Source: JAVJST01 sp965229715 (GTDB lineage: Bacteria; Pseudomonadota; Alphaproteobacteria; Rhodospirillales; Casp-alpha2). From it: a stretch of 64,000 nt of DNA. Of this stretch, positions 54,436 through 63,079 are shown in pieces (position 1 is the first letter of the stretch; the number at the start of each line of letters is the position of its first letter). Location of the stretch: assembly GCA_965229715.1 (NCBI GenBank), contig CBDDJL010000001.1, positions 124,001 to 188,000 of the forward strand, in the 5' to 3' direction. Both the position numbers and the translations under genes were made by a program. The notes under the pieces are model-generated. The model was not told the DNA's origin. It was given only the letters and a program-made list of their open reading frames with translations, and made no database searches.

Positions 54436-55350
54436 CTATTGTTTAACGGACGCGGGTAAACTTGATGGCGATGCCCGGTTAAGAGCAACTTCCATCATAC
54501 CCGCAATAACAATCAGCGAGGCGCCGACTGCCTGTGGCCAACCGAATGTTTCGTCCGTCAGCAATGCCGCGCTGATGACTCCGACAACAAGCTCCGACAA
54601 GATCAGAATGCCGAACACGCCAGTCCCTATCTTCGAAGGAGACCAGAATATCAGCGCAGTTGTGGGCAGCACGAAAAACAATGAGATGCCGAGCAGGAAT
54701 GGAAGGCTGGAAACAGTTTGGTCCAGCGTGGGGATGTTTCCGATCGAGCCAGACAGTATTGGGTACTGATATATGGTCGCAATCAACCCGAAGACGATGA
54801 CCATAAAGAGCAACGGAAACACGCCTTCCGGTTGCTCGACTTCGGTACGCGCGGCTCCCGCAGCGACCAAGAATCCAGCCAATAAACCGAACCAGTCACC
54901 AAGGTAGATAGGAAACGGGACGCCCGCCTCTGTTCCAACCGCAATCCACACACCCGCAAGCGCAATGCTGACCGTCGCGATCCGTGACCATCCCAGTCGT
55001 CTTTTGAGACAGACAACTTCGATCAGCGTGGCCCAAAACGGGGTCAGATAGAAAAACACAAGGGCCCGGATAACTTCCGTCACCAGAACGGAGTTTGCAT
55101 AGAAGATCGCCCCGCTGCCCAACAACAGTCCGCAAACCCAGTGCCGCAATCCGATTTCCCGGCCTTTCCAGAGCCGCCACGCCGCGACTGGCAGAAGAAC
55201 GGCGAGGGAGATGATGTATTGCGCGACTGTTCCCCATCCGCCCGTCATTCCGGCATCGAGCAACCAGCGTTGCGGCAACCAGTACAACCCCCAGGCTCCG
55301 GCAGACACAAAGAGGAAAAAGCAAATTGTTAGGTAGCGAGGATGACGCAT
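54436..55350 (-). CDS. DMT-superfamily (EamA-like) transporter
   Basis: 304 residues from the ATG at 55350. Ten hydrophobic helices are visible (for example YLTICFFLFVSAGAWGLYWL, AQYIISLAVLLPVAAWRL, IATVSIALAGVWIAVG, AVGASLIVIAGMMEVALN) in the two-fold repeat of EamA permeases. These proteins export or import small metabolites across the inner membrane. Its place within the catabolic locus suggests transport of the substrate or a toxic intermediate, but the family does not reveal which. The short repeat palindromes lie just beyond its stop. Confidence 0.8.
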   Translation of the reverse strand: MRHPRYLTICFFLFVSAGAWGLYWLPQRWLLDAGMTGGWGTVAQYIISLAVLLPVAAWRLWKGREIGLRHWVCGLLLGSGAIFYANSVLVTEVIRALVFFYLTPFWATLIEVVCLKRRLGWSRIATVSIALAGVWIAVGTEAGVPFPIYLGDWFGLLAGFLVAAGAARTEVEQPEGVFPLLFMVIVFGLIATIYQYPILSGSIGNIPTLDQTVSSLPFLLGISLFFVLPTTALIFWSPSKIGTGVFGILILSELVVGVISAALLTDETFGWPQAVGASLIVIAGMMEVALNRASPSSLPASVKQ

Positions 55351-55362
55351 GCGCGATTCCAA

Positions 55363-55678
55363 TAGGGCGCCATGCGCCCCAATCGACTGGTGACGTAGGG
55401 GCTCTGTAGCATGTGGATTTCGTCAACGTAAGCTCAGATGACGCATTCAAATCGACGGTCAAGTCGTCCCCCACGGGTCATCCTACGACATTCAGTGCCA
55501 TCCCGGCACTGGTCTGCTGCTGGCAGGTGAACGGTCGCTGAACTCCGGAAATCCGTGCGGCCGTGCAATCAGGTCGGCTTAGGCTCCTATACCGGACGCA
55601 ATGTGACAACGGCGAAGTGGTCGCGGTTTAGCCACGAGCAGACATTTGCTCTGAAGTGCCTAGGGCGACAGAGTGTTG
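55363..55678. other. Gene-free spacer upstream of the DMT transporter
   Basis: About 315 nt without a plausible gene; it should contain the transporter promoter. It holds one partial copy of the agccacgagcagac repeat near 55629. No regulon palindrome was found here. Confidence 0.5.
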
Positions 55679-57091
55679 CTACGAAGACAAGCCGCTAACT
55701 TGTGCTGACTCGGCATCGAAGTTATTGGCATTTGTCTTTTCAAGTGCTCTCCCAATTCGCAGCGCCCGTGCGTCCTCGAAGCGGCGGACGGCGATCTGTA
55801 TTCCGGTAGGCAATCTCGATGCAGTTCGGCCGATCGGCACGGTGAGAGCGGCGAGGTCCAGGAAATTAACGATGCGGCCGAAATGGTTCGGCGGCTCGTT
55901 CTCATCGACATCTCGGAGCGGCGGCGGATTTCTGTGACTGCCGGGCAGGAGGATCGCGTCCATCCCCCGGATGCTGTCATGAAAAAGCACCTGGGCCTGC
56001 CGCCGCTCCTCCAGAACGTTCTCGTACCGCTCGCCGGAGATGTCCTTACCGCGCAGGATGCGCTCGCGAATGACCGGATCGACAAGATCCAAGTGTTCTT
56101 CGACGTAGCGGCCCAGATGCAGATATGCCTCGACACTCATGATGTCGCCGCCACCGGTCAGATAGGATTCGATCGGCAGAGGTAGCCGAATTTCCTCGAC
56201 ATCGCCGCCGAGTTGCACAACTTCGTTCACGGCATTGTCGAACGCAGCTCTTACCTCAGCGTTCATTCCACTCATGTCACCTTCACCAAGAACACCGAAC
56301 CGGAAACCCTCGATGCCATCTTCGATTCCGTTGATGAAGTCCACACTCGGACTTTCCGACGTCTCAGGATCGTGATCGTCCGGACCGGCAATAGTCTCCA
56401 TCATCAATGCAGCGTCCCGGACAGAACGAGCCATCGGGCCGACCGTGTCATGGGTTGGGCAGAGCGGTACCACGCCGCCCCGGCCGACCAGGCCGCGTGA
56501 GGTCTTCAGGCCGACGATGCCGCACCAGGCAGCAGGCGTCCGGATCGAGCCGCCGGTATCCGTGCCAAGCGCGGCCGGAACCAGGCCGGCGGCGATCGCG
56601 ACGGCCGACCCGCTGCTCGACCCGCCAGGCACGATGCGATCGTCCACGCCCCAGGGATTGACCGGTGTTCCTTTGACGGGATTGGTACCCCACCCGCCGA
56701 ACGCGAACTCGACCATGTTCGTTTTGCCGAGAACGATCATGCCGGCCGCTTCCAAGCGAACAACGGCATTGGCGGAAACCGTCGGGTGCCGGTCCGTCAA
56801 CGCGTTGGAACCCGCACTCGTGGAATGGCCCGCGTAGTCGAAGATGTCCTTGATGGCGACGGGAACGCCATGCAGCTTCCCGAGTGTGTGTCCGGCAGCG
56901 CGCATCTCGTCCAACCTCGAGGCTCTCTCTCTCGCGTCACTCGAAAACACAGAAGCGAAGGCATCCAGTTTTGGGTTGAGTTGCTCAATTCTGGAAAGAT
57001 ACCAGTCGACCAGTTCGACGGATGAGGTTTCGCCGCGCGAAAGGCGATCGGCGAGGGCTTCCACGGTTTGATCAGTTGGGTTCATCGACAT
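55679..57091 (-). CDS. Amidase-signature family hydrolase
   Basis: 470 residues from the ATG at 57091 (57085 is equally possible; no good ribosome site marks either). The Ser-Ser-Lys triad is complete: Lys in GVPVAIKDIFDYAG, cis-Ser in VPGGSSSGSAVAIA and nucleophile Ser in GTDTGGSIRTPAAWCGIVGL. GatA-like amidases hydrolyse or transfer amides. There is no GatB/GatC nearby, so it is a catabolic amidase rather than a tRNA enzyme. It follows the binding-protein gene after a terminator, on the same strand. Substrate unknown. Confidence 0.88.
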   Translation of the reverse strand: MSMNPTDQTVEALADRLSRGETSSVELVDWYLSRIEQLNPKLDAFASVFSSDARERASRLDEMRAAGHTLGKLHGVPVAIKDIFDYAGHSTSAGSNALTDRHPTVSANAVVRLEAAGMIVLGKTNMVEFAFGGWGTNPVKGTPVNPWGVDDRIVPGGSSSGSAVAIAAGLVPAALGTDTGGSIRTPAAWCGIVGLKTSRGLVGRGGVVPLCPTHDTVGPMARSVRDAALMMETIAGPDDHDPETSESPSVDFINGIEDGIEGFRFGVLGEGDMSGMNAEVRAAFDNAVNEVVQLGGDVEEIRLPLPIESYLTGGGDIMSVEAYLHLGRYVEEHLDLVDPVIRERILRGKDISGERYENVLEERRQAQVLFHDSIRGMDAILLPGSHRNPPPLRDVDENEPPNHFGRIVNFLDLAALTVPIGRTASRLPTGIQIAVRRFEDARALRIGRALEKTNANNFDAESAQVSGLSS

Positions 57092-57174
57092 TCGACCAGT
57101 GTAGCCACGATCCATGCGGTACGCGCGTCGAATGCAGTTTTGCCGGCTTCCAACATTTTCAACGCCAAAAAAGA

Positions 57175-57209
57175 AGGCGGGCGCCAGGAAACAAACCTGG
57201 CACCCGCCT
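57175..57209 (-). terminator. Rho-independent terminator
   Basis: AGGCGGGCGCCAGG and CCTGGCACCCGCCT form a 14-bp stem with one G-U type pair and a 7-nt A-rich loop. On the minus strand it is followed by tcttttttgg, so it ends transcription after the binding protein at 57225. Confidence 0.85.
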
Positions 57210-57224
57210 CAATCGACAGGGAGA

Positions 57225-58829
57225 TTATGCGAACCACCAGCGTTCGACGGCACGCGCGCCATCGAATTGCCAGTTGGCGGAAAGCCCCGGTCCGTGCTGC
57301 ACTTTGGTGCTACGCAGATACACAAGGTTGCGGAACGCGGGAATCACCGCACTGCCTTCATCCTTCAGGATGATCTGCATTTCCCGGTACATTTCGGCTC
57401 GGAGATTTTTATCCGTCTCACCGCGGGCCGCGACGAGCAATTCATTGAACCGCTCGTGACTGAACTTGGAGTCGTTCCACGGCGCACCTTCCGCGTAGGC
57501 TGTCGTGAACATGACATCTGCGGTTGGCCGCCCACCCCAGTTGACGGTGCAAAACGGCTTCACATTCCAGACGTCCGACCAGTAGCCATCGCCAGGTTCC
57601 TTGACGACGTTGATGTTGATGCCCGCCTTCTTGGCGTGCTCTTTATAGAGAATAGCCGTATCTACGTTGCCTGCGCCGCCGGCATCGGAAGTGTGCAACG
57701 ATACCGATAATTCTTCCATGCCCGCCTTCTTGAGGTGATGCTTGGCGCGATCAGGATCGTAGGTGCGCTGTTCGAGTTCGGAATAGTATTGAATCACCGG
57801 CGAGATCGGATGATCGTTTCCGACAGTACCGTAGCCTGTAAGGACCTTGTCGACGATTTCGTCGCGGTCGATTCCGAACTTCATGGCGAGTCGGACGTCC
57901 GGATTGTCGAACGGTGCGACGTTCATGTGCATGGGCAAACTGGTGTGGGCCCAACTGGTGACATTGTCCACTTCGACCTCGTCGAGTTCAGCCATTCGTC
58001 CGACCGTGCGGAGCTCCGGTTGGTCGATGGCATCGACGTCGCCAGTTCGAAGTGCGGTTTGACGGGCATTAGCATCGGCGAGGAGGAGCAACTCGGCCTC
58101 GTCGAAGTGAGCGCGGCCTTCTTTCCAGTAATTCGGGTTGCGCTCGAGAAGAGAACGGATGCCCGGCTCGAACTCCTTCAGAACATAGGCTCCCGTGCCC
58201 ACACCGCTTTGCCACTCGACGTTGCCATCGCCGTCACTTGGCAGGATGTTCACGTGATAGTCGGTGAACAGGTAAGGGAAGTCGGCGTTGGCCGATTCCA
58301 ACGTTACAGAAAAGTCGTTGTCGCCATCCTTCTTGATTTCTTTGATCGCTGCCAGCAGCGACTTTGCAGGCGACGAAGAGCTCTCGCCGCGATGCGAGTT
58401 GATCGAGTCGACCACATCCGACGCAGTCATGGTTTTACCGTTATGAAACTCGACGCCCTTGCGGAGCTTGAATCGCCAATGGGTCGCGCCGTCGGACGCT
58501 TCCCAGCTTTCCGCCAGTTCAGGCACCAACGTGTTGTCCGGAGCAATTTCGCTCAAATAGTTCCGCGTGGAATGGTTCTGAACGATCATGAACATCGAGG
58601 ATGTGGTTTGCGGATCGAGCGAGTCGTTCGTCGCGCCGTCATTGATGCCCATTCTAAAGCGGCCACCCTTTTTCGCGGCCATCGCCTGCTTCGGCAGAAG
58701 TGTCTGAGCCGCGGTGAGAGAAACCCCCATTGAAGCGGCACCCGCGAGGAACCCTCGCCGGTCCAGATTGCCGGTGTGAAAGGCGCCGACCAGGTCGTTT
58801 TTCAGATTTGTCATGTCGTCTCGTGCCAT
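57225..58829 (-). CDS. ABC transporter substrate-binding protein, family 5, Tat-exported
   Basis: 534 residues from the ATG at 58829, which has GGGAG eight bases upstream. The twin-arginine signal is NLDRRGFLAGAASMGVSL. The mature protein is a family-5 binding protein (LAESWEASDGATHWRFKLRK, GVEFHNGKTMTASDVVDSIN, VRLAMKFGIDRDEIVDKVLT) and a clear paralogue of the one at 37452, sharing phrases such as KAGININVVKEPGDGYWSDV. No permease or ATPase accompanies it. It lies 115 nt after the creatinase-like gene and ends at a strong terminator. Confidence 0.88.
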   Translation of the reverse strand: MARDDMTNLKNDLVGAFHTGNLDRRGFLAGAASMGVSLTAAQTLLPKQAMAAKKGGRFRMGINDGATNDSLDPQTTSSMFMIVQNHSTRNYLSEIAPDNTLVPELAESWEASDGATHWRFKLRKGVEFHNGKTMTASDVVDSINSHRGESSSSPAKSLLAAIKEIKKDGDNDFSVTLESANADFPYLFTDYHVNILPSDGDGNVEWQSGVGTGAYVLKEFEPGIRSLLERNPNYWKEGRAHFDEAELLLLADANARQTALRTGDVDAIDQPELRTVGRMAELDEVEVDNVTSWAHTSLPMHMNVAPFDNPDVRLAMKFGIDRDEIVDKVLTGYGTVGNDHPISPVIQYYSELEQRTYDPDRAKHHLKKAGMEELSVSLHTSDAGGAGNVDTAILYKEHAKKAGININVVKEPGDGYWSDVWNVKPFCTVNWGGRPTADVMFTTAYAEGAPWNDSKFSHERFNELLVAARGETDKNLRAEMYREMQIILKDEGSAVIPAFRNLVYLRSTKVQHGPGLSANWQFDGARAVERWWFA

Positions 58830-58944
58830 TCTTTCGTCTCCCATCCTGGATACAGTCCGAAATCCTTTTCGGCCGTTTTCAGTCGCTTGCTTCGCGACAG
58901 AAACTGTTGTCTCCGGGCGGTACGGCATCGGGACGTCACGTCGA

Positions 58945-60084
58945 TCAGCGAACGATGAGTTCGCGCGGATTCGATGGAGTCAATCTTTCGACACCGTCTG
59001 ACGTCACCAGCATGGTCTCGCTGATGCCGAAACCGCTCGCGAGGGCGAGCATGTGGAACACCATTCCTTCCTGGAGTTCCCAATCTTCCTGTTCATTAAA
59101 GTCGAGGGCTTCCCATTCGGCCGTCTTCGGCGGGAAGCCAATTCCGGTCGAATATCCCGTCCGATTGTAGTAGTCCGGCCGAATTGTTCGGATCGGCAAC
59201 CGCGTCGCGGCGTCGACCTCGCGGGCGGAAGCGCCCGGCCGCATAAGTGCAAAACCGGCTTCCTGTGCTTTCGTCACGACATCGACGGCAGCACGAACTT
59301 CATCCGCAGGTTCGCCAATGGAGATCGTGCGCATCTGCGTCGCGTGATAGCGCTCCATGCAGCCGTAAAGTTCAAGGAGCACGAGTTCGCCCCGCTGGAT
59401 TTCCTTTGGACACCAATTGGCGTGGCAGACGTCGTACCGGTATCCCGACATGATGTGGTGAGGCAGGCCGGTGTACTCGCAGCCAGCACCGACACCGGCG
59501 TTGTATACAGCTGCGGCGACTTCGGGCTCCATGGTGCCATCTCTCATGACAGCCCAGGCAGCCTGATGCTCAAGTTCCGATAGTTGGCCGGCTCTGCGCA
59601 GGTACGCGATTTCCTGTTCGGATTTGATGACGCGGATCCGATCGACCAGCAGTGTCGCGTCGACGACTGTGGCGCTGTCGGCGTATCCGTCGGTCAGGGC
59701 ATCGGCGACCCTTGAAGTCAGGAACCACGTGCCCTTCTCAAGTCCGATCGTTCGCGGTCTGTCTACCAGCGAGCGGGCGACGTCGAGTGTCCGCTCGACG
59801 ATGTCGTCGCCCTCTTTCCATGTATCCGGATCTTCGAGCCATGAATATTCAGTGATATTGCCGCGTTCAAGGTACCGAAGGAGAATTCGTGGATCACCTT
59901 CCTGTGCCAGCAGCACGACCTGATAAGCGAAGTAGCCGGATGTCTGGTGTCCGGTAAGATAGTAGATGTTCTCCGGCGAATGTATGAAGAGCAGATCGAT
60001 CCCGTCTCGTACCATGCAGTCTTGCACGCGTCCGGCGCGGGTTTTGAACTCTGCCGTCGAGAATGCCTGTCGATTTCCTGTCAT
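58945..60084 (-). CDS. M24-family creatinase-like hydrolase, metal ligands lost
   Basis: 379 residues. A creatinase N-terminal domain (DGIDLLFIHSPENIYYLTGH) precedes a pita-bread domain from about residue 170. In metal-dependent M24 peptidases the metal is held by Asp, Asp, His, Glu, Glu. Here these sites read LLELYG, ERYHATQMRT, RTGYSTGIGF and MVFHMLALAS, so most ligands are replaced and only the last Glu (GISETMLVT) is kept. That is the situation in creatinase, a metal-free C-N hydrolase; ectoine hydrolase-like enzymes are related. The gene overlaps the upstream flavoprotein by 4 nt. Confidence 0.75.
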   Translation of the reverse strand: MTGNRQAFSTAEFKTRAGRVQDCMVRDGIDLLFIHSPENIYYLTGHQTSGYFAYQVVLLAQEGDPRILLRYLERGNITEYSWLEDPDTWKEGDDIVERTLDVARSLVDRPRTIGLEKGTWFLTSRVADALTDGYADSATVVDATLLVDRIRVIKSEQEIAYLRRAGQLSELEHQAAWAVMRDGTMEPEVAAAVYNAGVGAGCEYTGLPHHIMSGYRYDVCHANWCPKEIQRGELVLLELYGCMERYHATQMRTISIGEPADEVRAAVDVVTKAQEAGFALMRPGASAREVDAATRLPIRTIRPDYYNRTGYSTGIGFPPKTAEWEALDFNEQEDWELQEGMVFHMLALASGFGISETMLVTSDGVERLTPSNPRELIVR

Positions 60085-61280
60085 GACTTTCGAGCCTCCT
60101 GTTGACTGGCGATACCGGCGCTGGTCCGAGAGGCCATTGACGAATGGCCCGCTGTTGCCGGTGCCATCAACGAAGTATCTTGAAATCGATCGATGCGAAA
60201 CGGCTCAATCGGGATCGGCGTGTCACCATCCACGCATAACTCGGCGAGAATCGCGCCAACCGCCGGGGCCATCTGAAAGCCGTGACCCGAAAAGCCGAAG
60301 GCGTGGAACAGGCCAGGCGTCGTGACGCTTTCGCCGATAACCGGTAGGCCGTCGGGCATGACACCCTCGATGCCGCTCCAACTTCTGATCAGGTACGCGT
60401 GCCGCAAGGATGGAACGAGTTCTATGGCGAGCGCCGCAGCTTGAACGGTGACGCGTGACAGTGGGCGGGCATGGATCGCATCACGGTCGGCGACACCGAC
60501 GCCGGCCCCGAATATCACGTTCCCCCGACGGATCTGACGCACGTAGACGTCGCCGCCGCAGATCCCAAGATTGGGACGCATGAAGTATGGCAGGGGTTCC
60601 GTTACGCACATGTTCGGTGCCATCACGTCCTCTGGAACCGGCTCGTCGAACCAGTCCGAGATCGCGCTGCCCCAGGCACCCGTCGTATTGATCAGGTGAC
60701 GGCTAAGCAGGATGTTCCCATCGGCGAGGGCCACTTCGAAATTCGCGCCGTCGAATCGCGCCGAAACGACTTCGGCATGTTCCTTGATGGTGGCCCCCAG
60801 GCTCGCTGCGGTTCTCGCGAAAGCGGGAGCGACGAGACGGGGGTTGGCATGACCGTCTTCGGCACAGAAGGAACCCCCGGCGATATTGGATCCGAGCCAG
60901 GGATACCGCTTTCGCAGCGTCTTTCGGTCGACCAGTTCGACACGCAGGTCATGATTCTTGGCCGCGTTGGCGAACGCGGACAGGTCGTCGATCTCGGCTT
61001 CGTTGCGAGCCAGTTTCAGGTGACCGGTCGGTTCGAACTCGCAGGTCTCACCGATAAGCGTGCCGAGGTTGTCCCAGATCCGGCGGCTTCGCCTTGCAAT
61101 GGGTAGTTCTGCCGAATGCCGCCCCTGTTGGCGCACACCGCCATAGTTCACGCCGCTCGCCTGGCTTCCGCACGTTCGACGCTCGATCAGTGTGACCGAC
61201 TGGCCCATCTTGCGGAGATGAAGCGCGGCGGAACAGCCGACGAGTCCGCCTCCGATGACGATCGCATCAACAGGCGTCAC
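60081..61280 (-). CDS. FAD-dependent amine/amino-acid dehydrogenase, beta-type (HcnC/OoxB-like)
   Basis: 399 residues from the GTG at 61280, which overlaps the upstream stop as GTGA and has GGGAG seven bases before. The frame extends further upstream but only as antisense-like sequence. DAO-fold features: VDAIVIGGGLVGCSAALHLR (FAD site), GGVRQQGRHSAELPIARRS, and near the end GLPVIGESVTTPGLFHAFGF, SGHGFQMAPAVGAI. It is the catalytic flavoprotein of three-subunit dehydrogenases such as HcnABC, octopine/nopaline oxidase and D-hydroxyproline dehydrogenase. Third gene after the 2Fe-2S and FAD/NAD subunits. Confidence 0.85.
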   Translation of the reverse strand: MTPVDAIVIGGGLVGCSAALHLRKMGQSVTLIERRTCGSQASGVNYGGVRQQGRHSAELPIARRSRRIWDNLGTLIGETCEFEPTGHLKLARNEAEIDDLSAFANAAKNHDLRVELVDRKTLRKRYPWLGSNIAGGSFCAEDGHANPRLVAPAFARTAASLGATIKEHAEVVSARFDGANFEVALADGNILLSRHLINTTGAWGSAISDWFDEPVPEDVMAPNMCVTEPLPYFMRPNLGICGGDVYVRQIRRGNVIFGAGVGVADRDAIHARPLSRVTVQAAALAIELVPSLRHAYLIRSWSGIEGVMPDGLPVIGESVTTPGLFHAFGFSGHGFQMAPAVGAILAELCVDGDTPIPIEPFRIDRFQDTSLMAPATAGHSSMASRTSAGIASQQEARKS

Positions 61281-62659
61281 GTCGTTGCTCCCTTGGCCAA
61301 CATGGCAAGTGAAACCGGCTTGATCGGCGCCTGAGTGCGTAGATACCCGCCCTCGGAAACACACGAGCCAAGCGCGTCGGCGACAATTTCCGCGGCGGCC
61401 GCGGCGCAAACCCGTCCCTGACATCGACCCATGCCAATGCGAGTGAAGGCCTTCACGCGGTTGATCTCGGACGCGCCTTTCTCCCGCACCGCGCGGCGCA
61501 GATCGCCCGCCGTTGCACCTTCGCACCGGCAAACGATCTGGTCGTCTTCCGAGCTGGCGGCAATCTCGCCCGGAAACGGAAATGCATGCACAGAGAGTGC
61601 TCGGCTGAAACGCTGGTAGCGGGCGTATTCCCGAGCCAGGATGTTGAGCCGGTTTCTGTCAACGCTGAGTCCCAGATCGATTAAGGCGGCGTGTGCGGCT
61701 CGCATGCCGGCGACTTCGGCCGCCCTCGCGCCCTGAATTTTGGAACCGTCGCCCGCGACGTAGAGACCGGCAACGTCCGTGCGGCCATATCGATCGGTTG
61801 CCGGCAGCCATTGCCGCTGTTCGTCGTCGAACGAGAATGTGGCGCCGCAAAGCTCGGCGAGCTGCGTTTCGGAGCGCAGACCAAATCCGGTTGCCACGCT
61901 GTCGCAGGAGACCCGACGATGGCGGCCGCCCGCATCTCGCCAGCTTACGCCTGCGACGTGGCCGTCGCTGTCCGTTTCTGCCGCCACTCCGGATACACCG
62001 GAGGCGAGCGTCACATCGGAGAGAGCAAGCGTCGCAATGTAACGAAGGCCGTGGAGCAGTTGCTTGCCGCCGTAAACCAGCCTTGCCAAGGACCGCAGTT
62101 TGTAACGAAGCGGGCTGGTGTCCAGAACCGCGAGTGGCCTGATGCCTGCCTTCAAGTACTGGTACGCGACAAGATAGAGGAGAGGACCAGTTCCGATGAA
62201 AATAGGTCGATTACCGATCGTGCAGGCCTGCGCTTTGAGCGCCGTTTGCGCGCCGCCAAGCGTAAACACGCCGGGCGCCGTCCAGTTTTGGAAAGGAATG
62301 ATTCGATCCGTCGCTCCGGTCGCAAGAATCAGGGCGTCCCACGCCAGTGTCTCGTTGCTCTCGGAGGAGACCACCGCGATCTCGCCTGCTTTGGCGTCGT
62401 ATGCAATCGTACCGGGCCGATAATCGATGCGGTCATTAACCAATTCGAACGCGTGATGAACACTCGATGCTCTAGGTGCTTCGACGCCGTAGACGTCGCG
62501 TGCGGAACGCAGTCGTGAGACTGGCGACTGTCGGTAGATTTGCCCGCCCGGCAGCTGACCTTCGTCGATGACCAAGGGCCGAATCCCCTCTGCTACCAGG
62601 GCCTCGGCCGCGCGGATGCCAGCCGGTCCAGCACCGACGATGATGGTCCTAGGAGGCAT
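61277..62659 (-). CDS. FAD oxidoreductase subunit with BFD-like 2Fe-2S domain (HcnB/OoxA-like)
   Basis: 460 residues. A pyridine-nucleotide-disulfide-type fold (TIIVGAGPAGIRAAEALVAE; LILATGATDRIIPFQN; LYVAGDGSKIQGARAA) is followed by a C-terminal BFD-like cluster domain with CRCEGATAGDLRRAV and GMGRCQGRVC, giving the four Cys for a 2Fe-2S centre. This is the electron-transfer subunit of HcnB/OoxA type. It overlaps the small ferredoxin-like gene by 11 nt and the next flavoprotein by 4 nt, so the complex is made from one coupled transcript. Confidence 0.87.
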   Translation of the reverse strand: MPPRTIIVGAGPAGIRAAEALVAEGIRPLVIDEGQLPGGQIYRQSPVSRLRSARDVYGVEAPRASSVHHAFELVNDRIDYRPGTIAYDAKAGEIAVVSSESNETLAWDALILATGATDRIIPFQNWTAPGVFTLGGAQTALKAQACTIGNRPIFIGTGPLLYLVAYQYLKAGIRPLAVLDTSPLRYKLRSLARLVYGGKQLLHGLRYIATLALSDVTLASGVSGVAAETDSDGHVAGVSWRDAGGRHRRVSCDSVATGFGLRSETQLAELCGATFSFDDEQRQWLPATDRYGRTDVAGLYVAGDGSKIQGARAAEVAGMRAAHAALIDLGLSVDRNRLNILAREYARYQRFSRALSVHAFPFPGEIAASSEDDQIVCRCEGATAGDLRRAVREKGASEINRVKAFTRIGMGRCQGRVCAAAAAEIVADALGSCVSEGGYLRTQAPIKPVSLAMLAKGATT

Positions 62660-63002
62660 TCTCTGCCTCCGTCACGATATCCAATCCGGCGACAAGCGGT
62701 GTCGTGCAGGCCCGAATGGTTTCCCCATTGCGAAGCCGTACCCAGCAGTCCTGGCACATCCCGATCCAGCAAAATCCGGCTCGGCGTTCCGGGCCGAATT
62801 CCCAGTCACGAACGGATCGGCTGACGCCAAGAAGCGCTGTCAAAACCGAGTCGCCCTCGAACCCCTGTCGTGACGCGCCATTGAGGTTGAATGGAACAGG
62901 CTGTCGATCCTCAAGCGCGATTCGTCGAACCTGACCCGCACTGTGCCGGTCGATGGATTCGGAGCGTTTCTCGGTTTGGCGATTACTGGATGACAACGAC
63001 AC
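62649..63002 (-). CDS. Small 2Fe-2S ferredoxin-like subunit (HcnA/OoxA-partner type)
   Basis: 117 residues from a GTG preceded by GGGAAGG. The cluster site is RAGFCWIGMCQDCWVRLRNG followed by ETIRACTT, matching C-x4-C-x2-C and a distant Cys as in the small subunits of HcnABC and sarcosine-oxidase-like complexes (N-terminal domain of the alpha subunit). It is first of the operon with the two flavoprotein subunits, the M24 enzyme and the binding protein. A perfect inverted repeat lies in the divergent promoter gap before it. Confidence 0.85.
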   Translation of the reverse strand: MSLSSSNRQTEKRSESIDRHSAGQVRRIALEDRQPVPFNLNGASRQGFEGDSVLTALLGVSRSVRDWEFGPERRAGFCWIGMCQDCWVRLRNGETIRACTTPLVAGLDIVTEAENAS

Positions 63003-63038
63003 GACAACCTTCCCAATTGATTGTTTTCATCATATAAC

Positions 63039-63079
63039 CCATATTATGGACAATACAATATAAAAAAACCATAATATGG
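63039..63079. promoter_or_regulatory. Inverted repeat CCATATTATGG-N19-CCATAATATGG
   Basis: The two 11-bp arms are exact reverse complements of each other, and each is almost self-palindromic. Their centres are 30 bp apart, about three turns of DNA. They lie between the divergent dehydrogenase operon and the MmgE/PrpD gene, in AT-rich sequence, with the second arm over the 63076 ATG. A dimeric regulator binding both arms is likely; it differs from the TTTTCT regulon site. Confidence 0.6.

Noticed and set aside
58945..60084. DddP-type DMSP lyase or Xaa-Pro aminopeptidase
   Set aside because: Both need the M24 metal ligands, most of which are replaced here.
60081..63002. Hydrogen cyanide synthase (hcnABC)
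   Set aside because: Gene order and sizes match, but the same three-subunit layout serves opine, D-hydroxyproline and other amine dehydrogenases, and the catabolic setting fits those better; the symbol is withheld.
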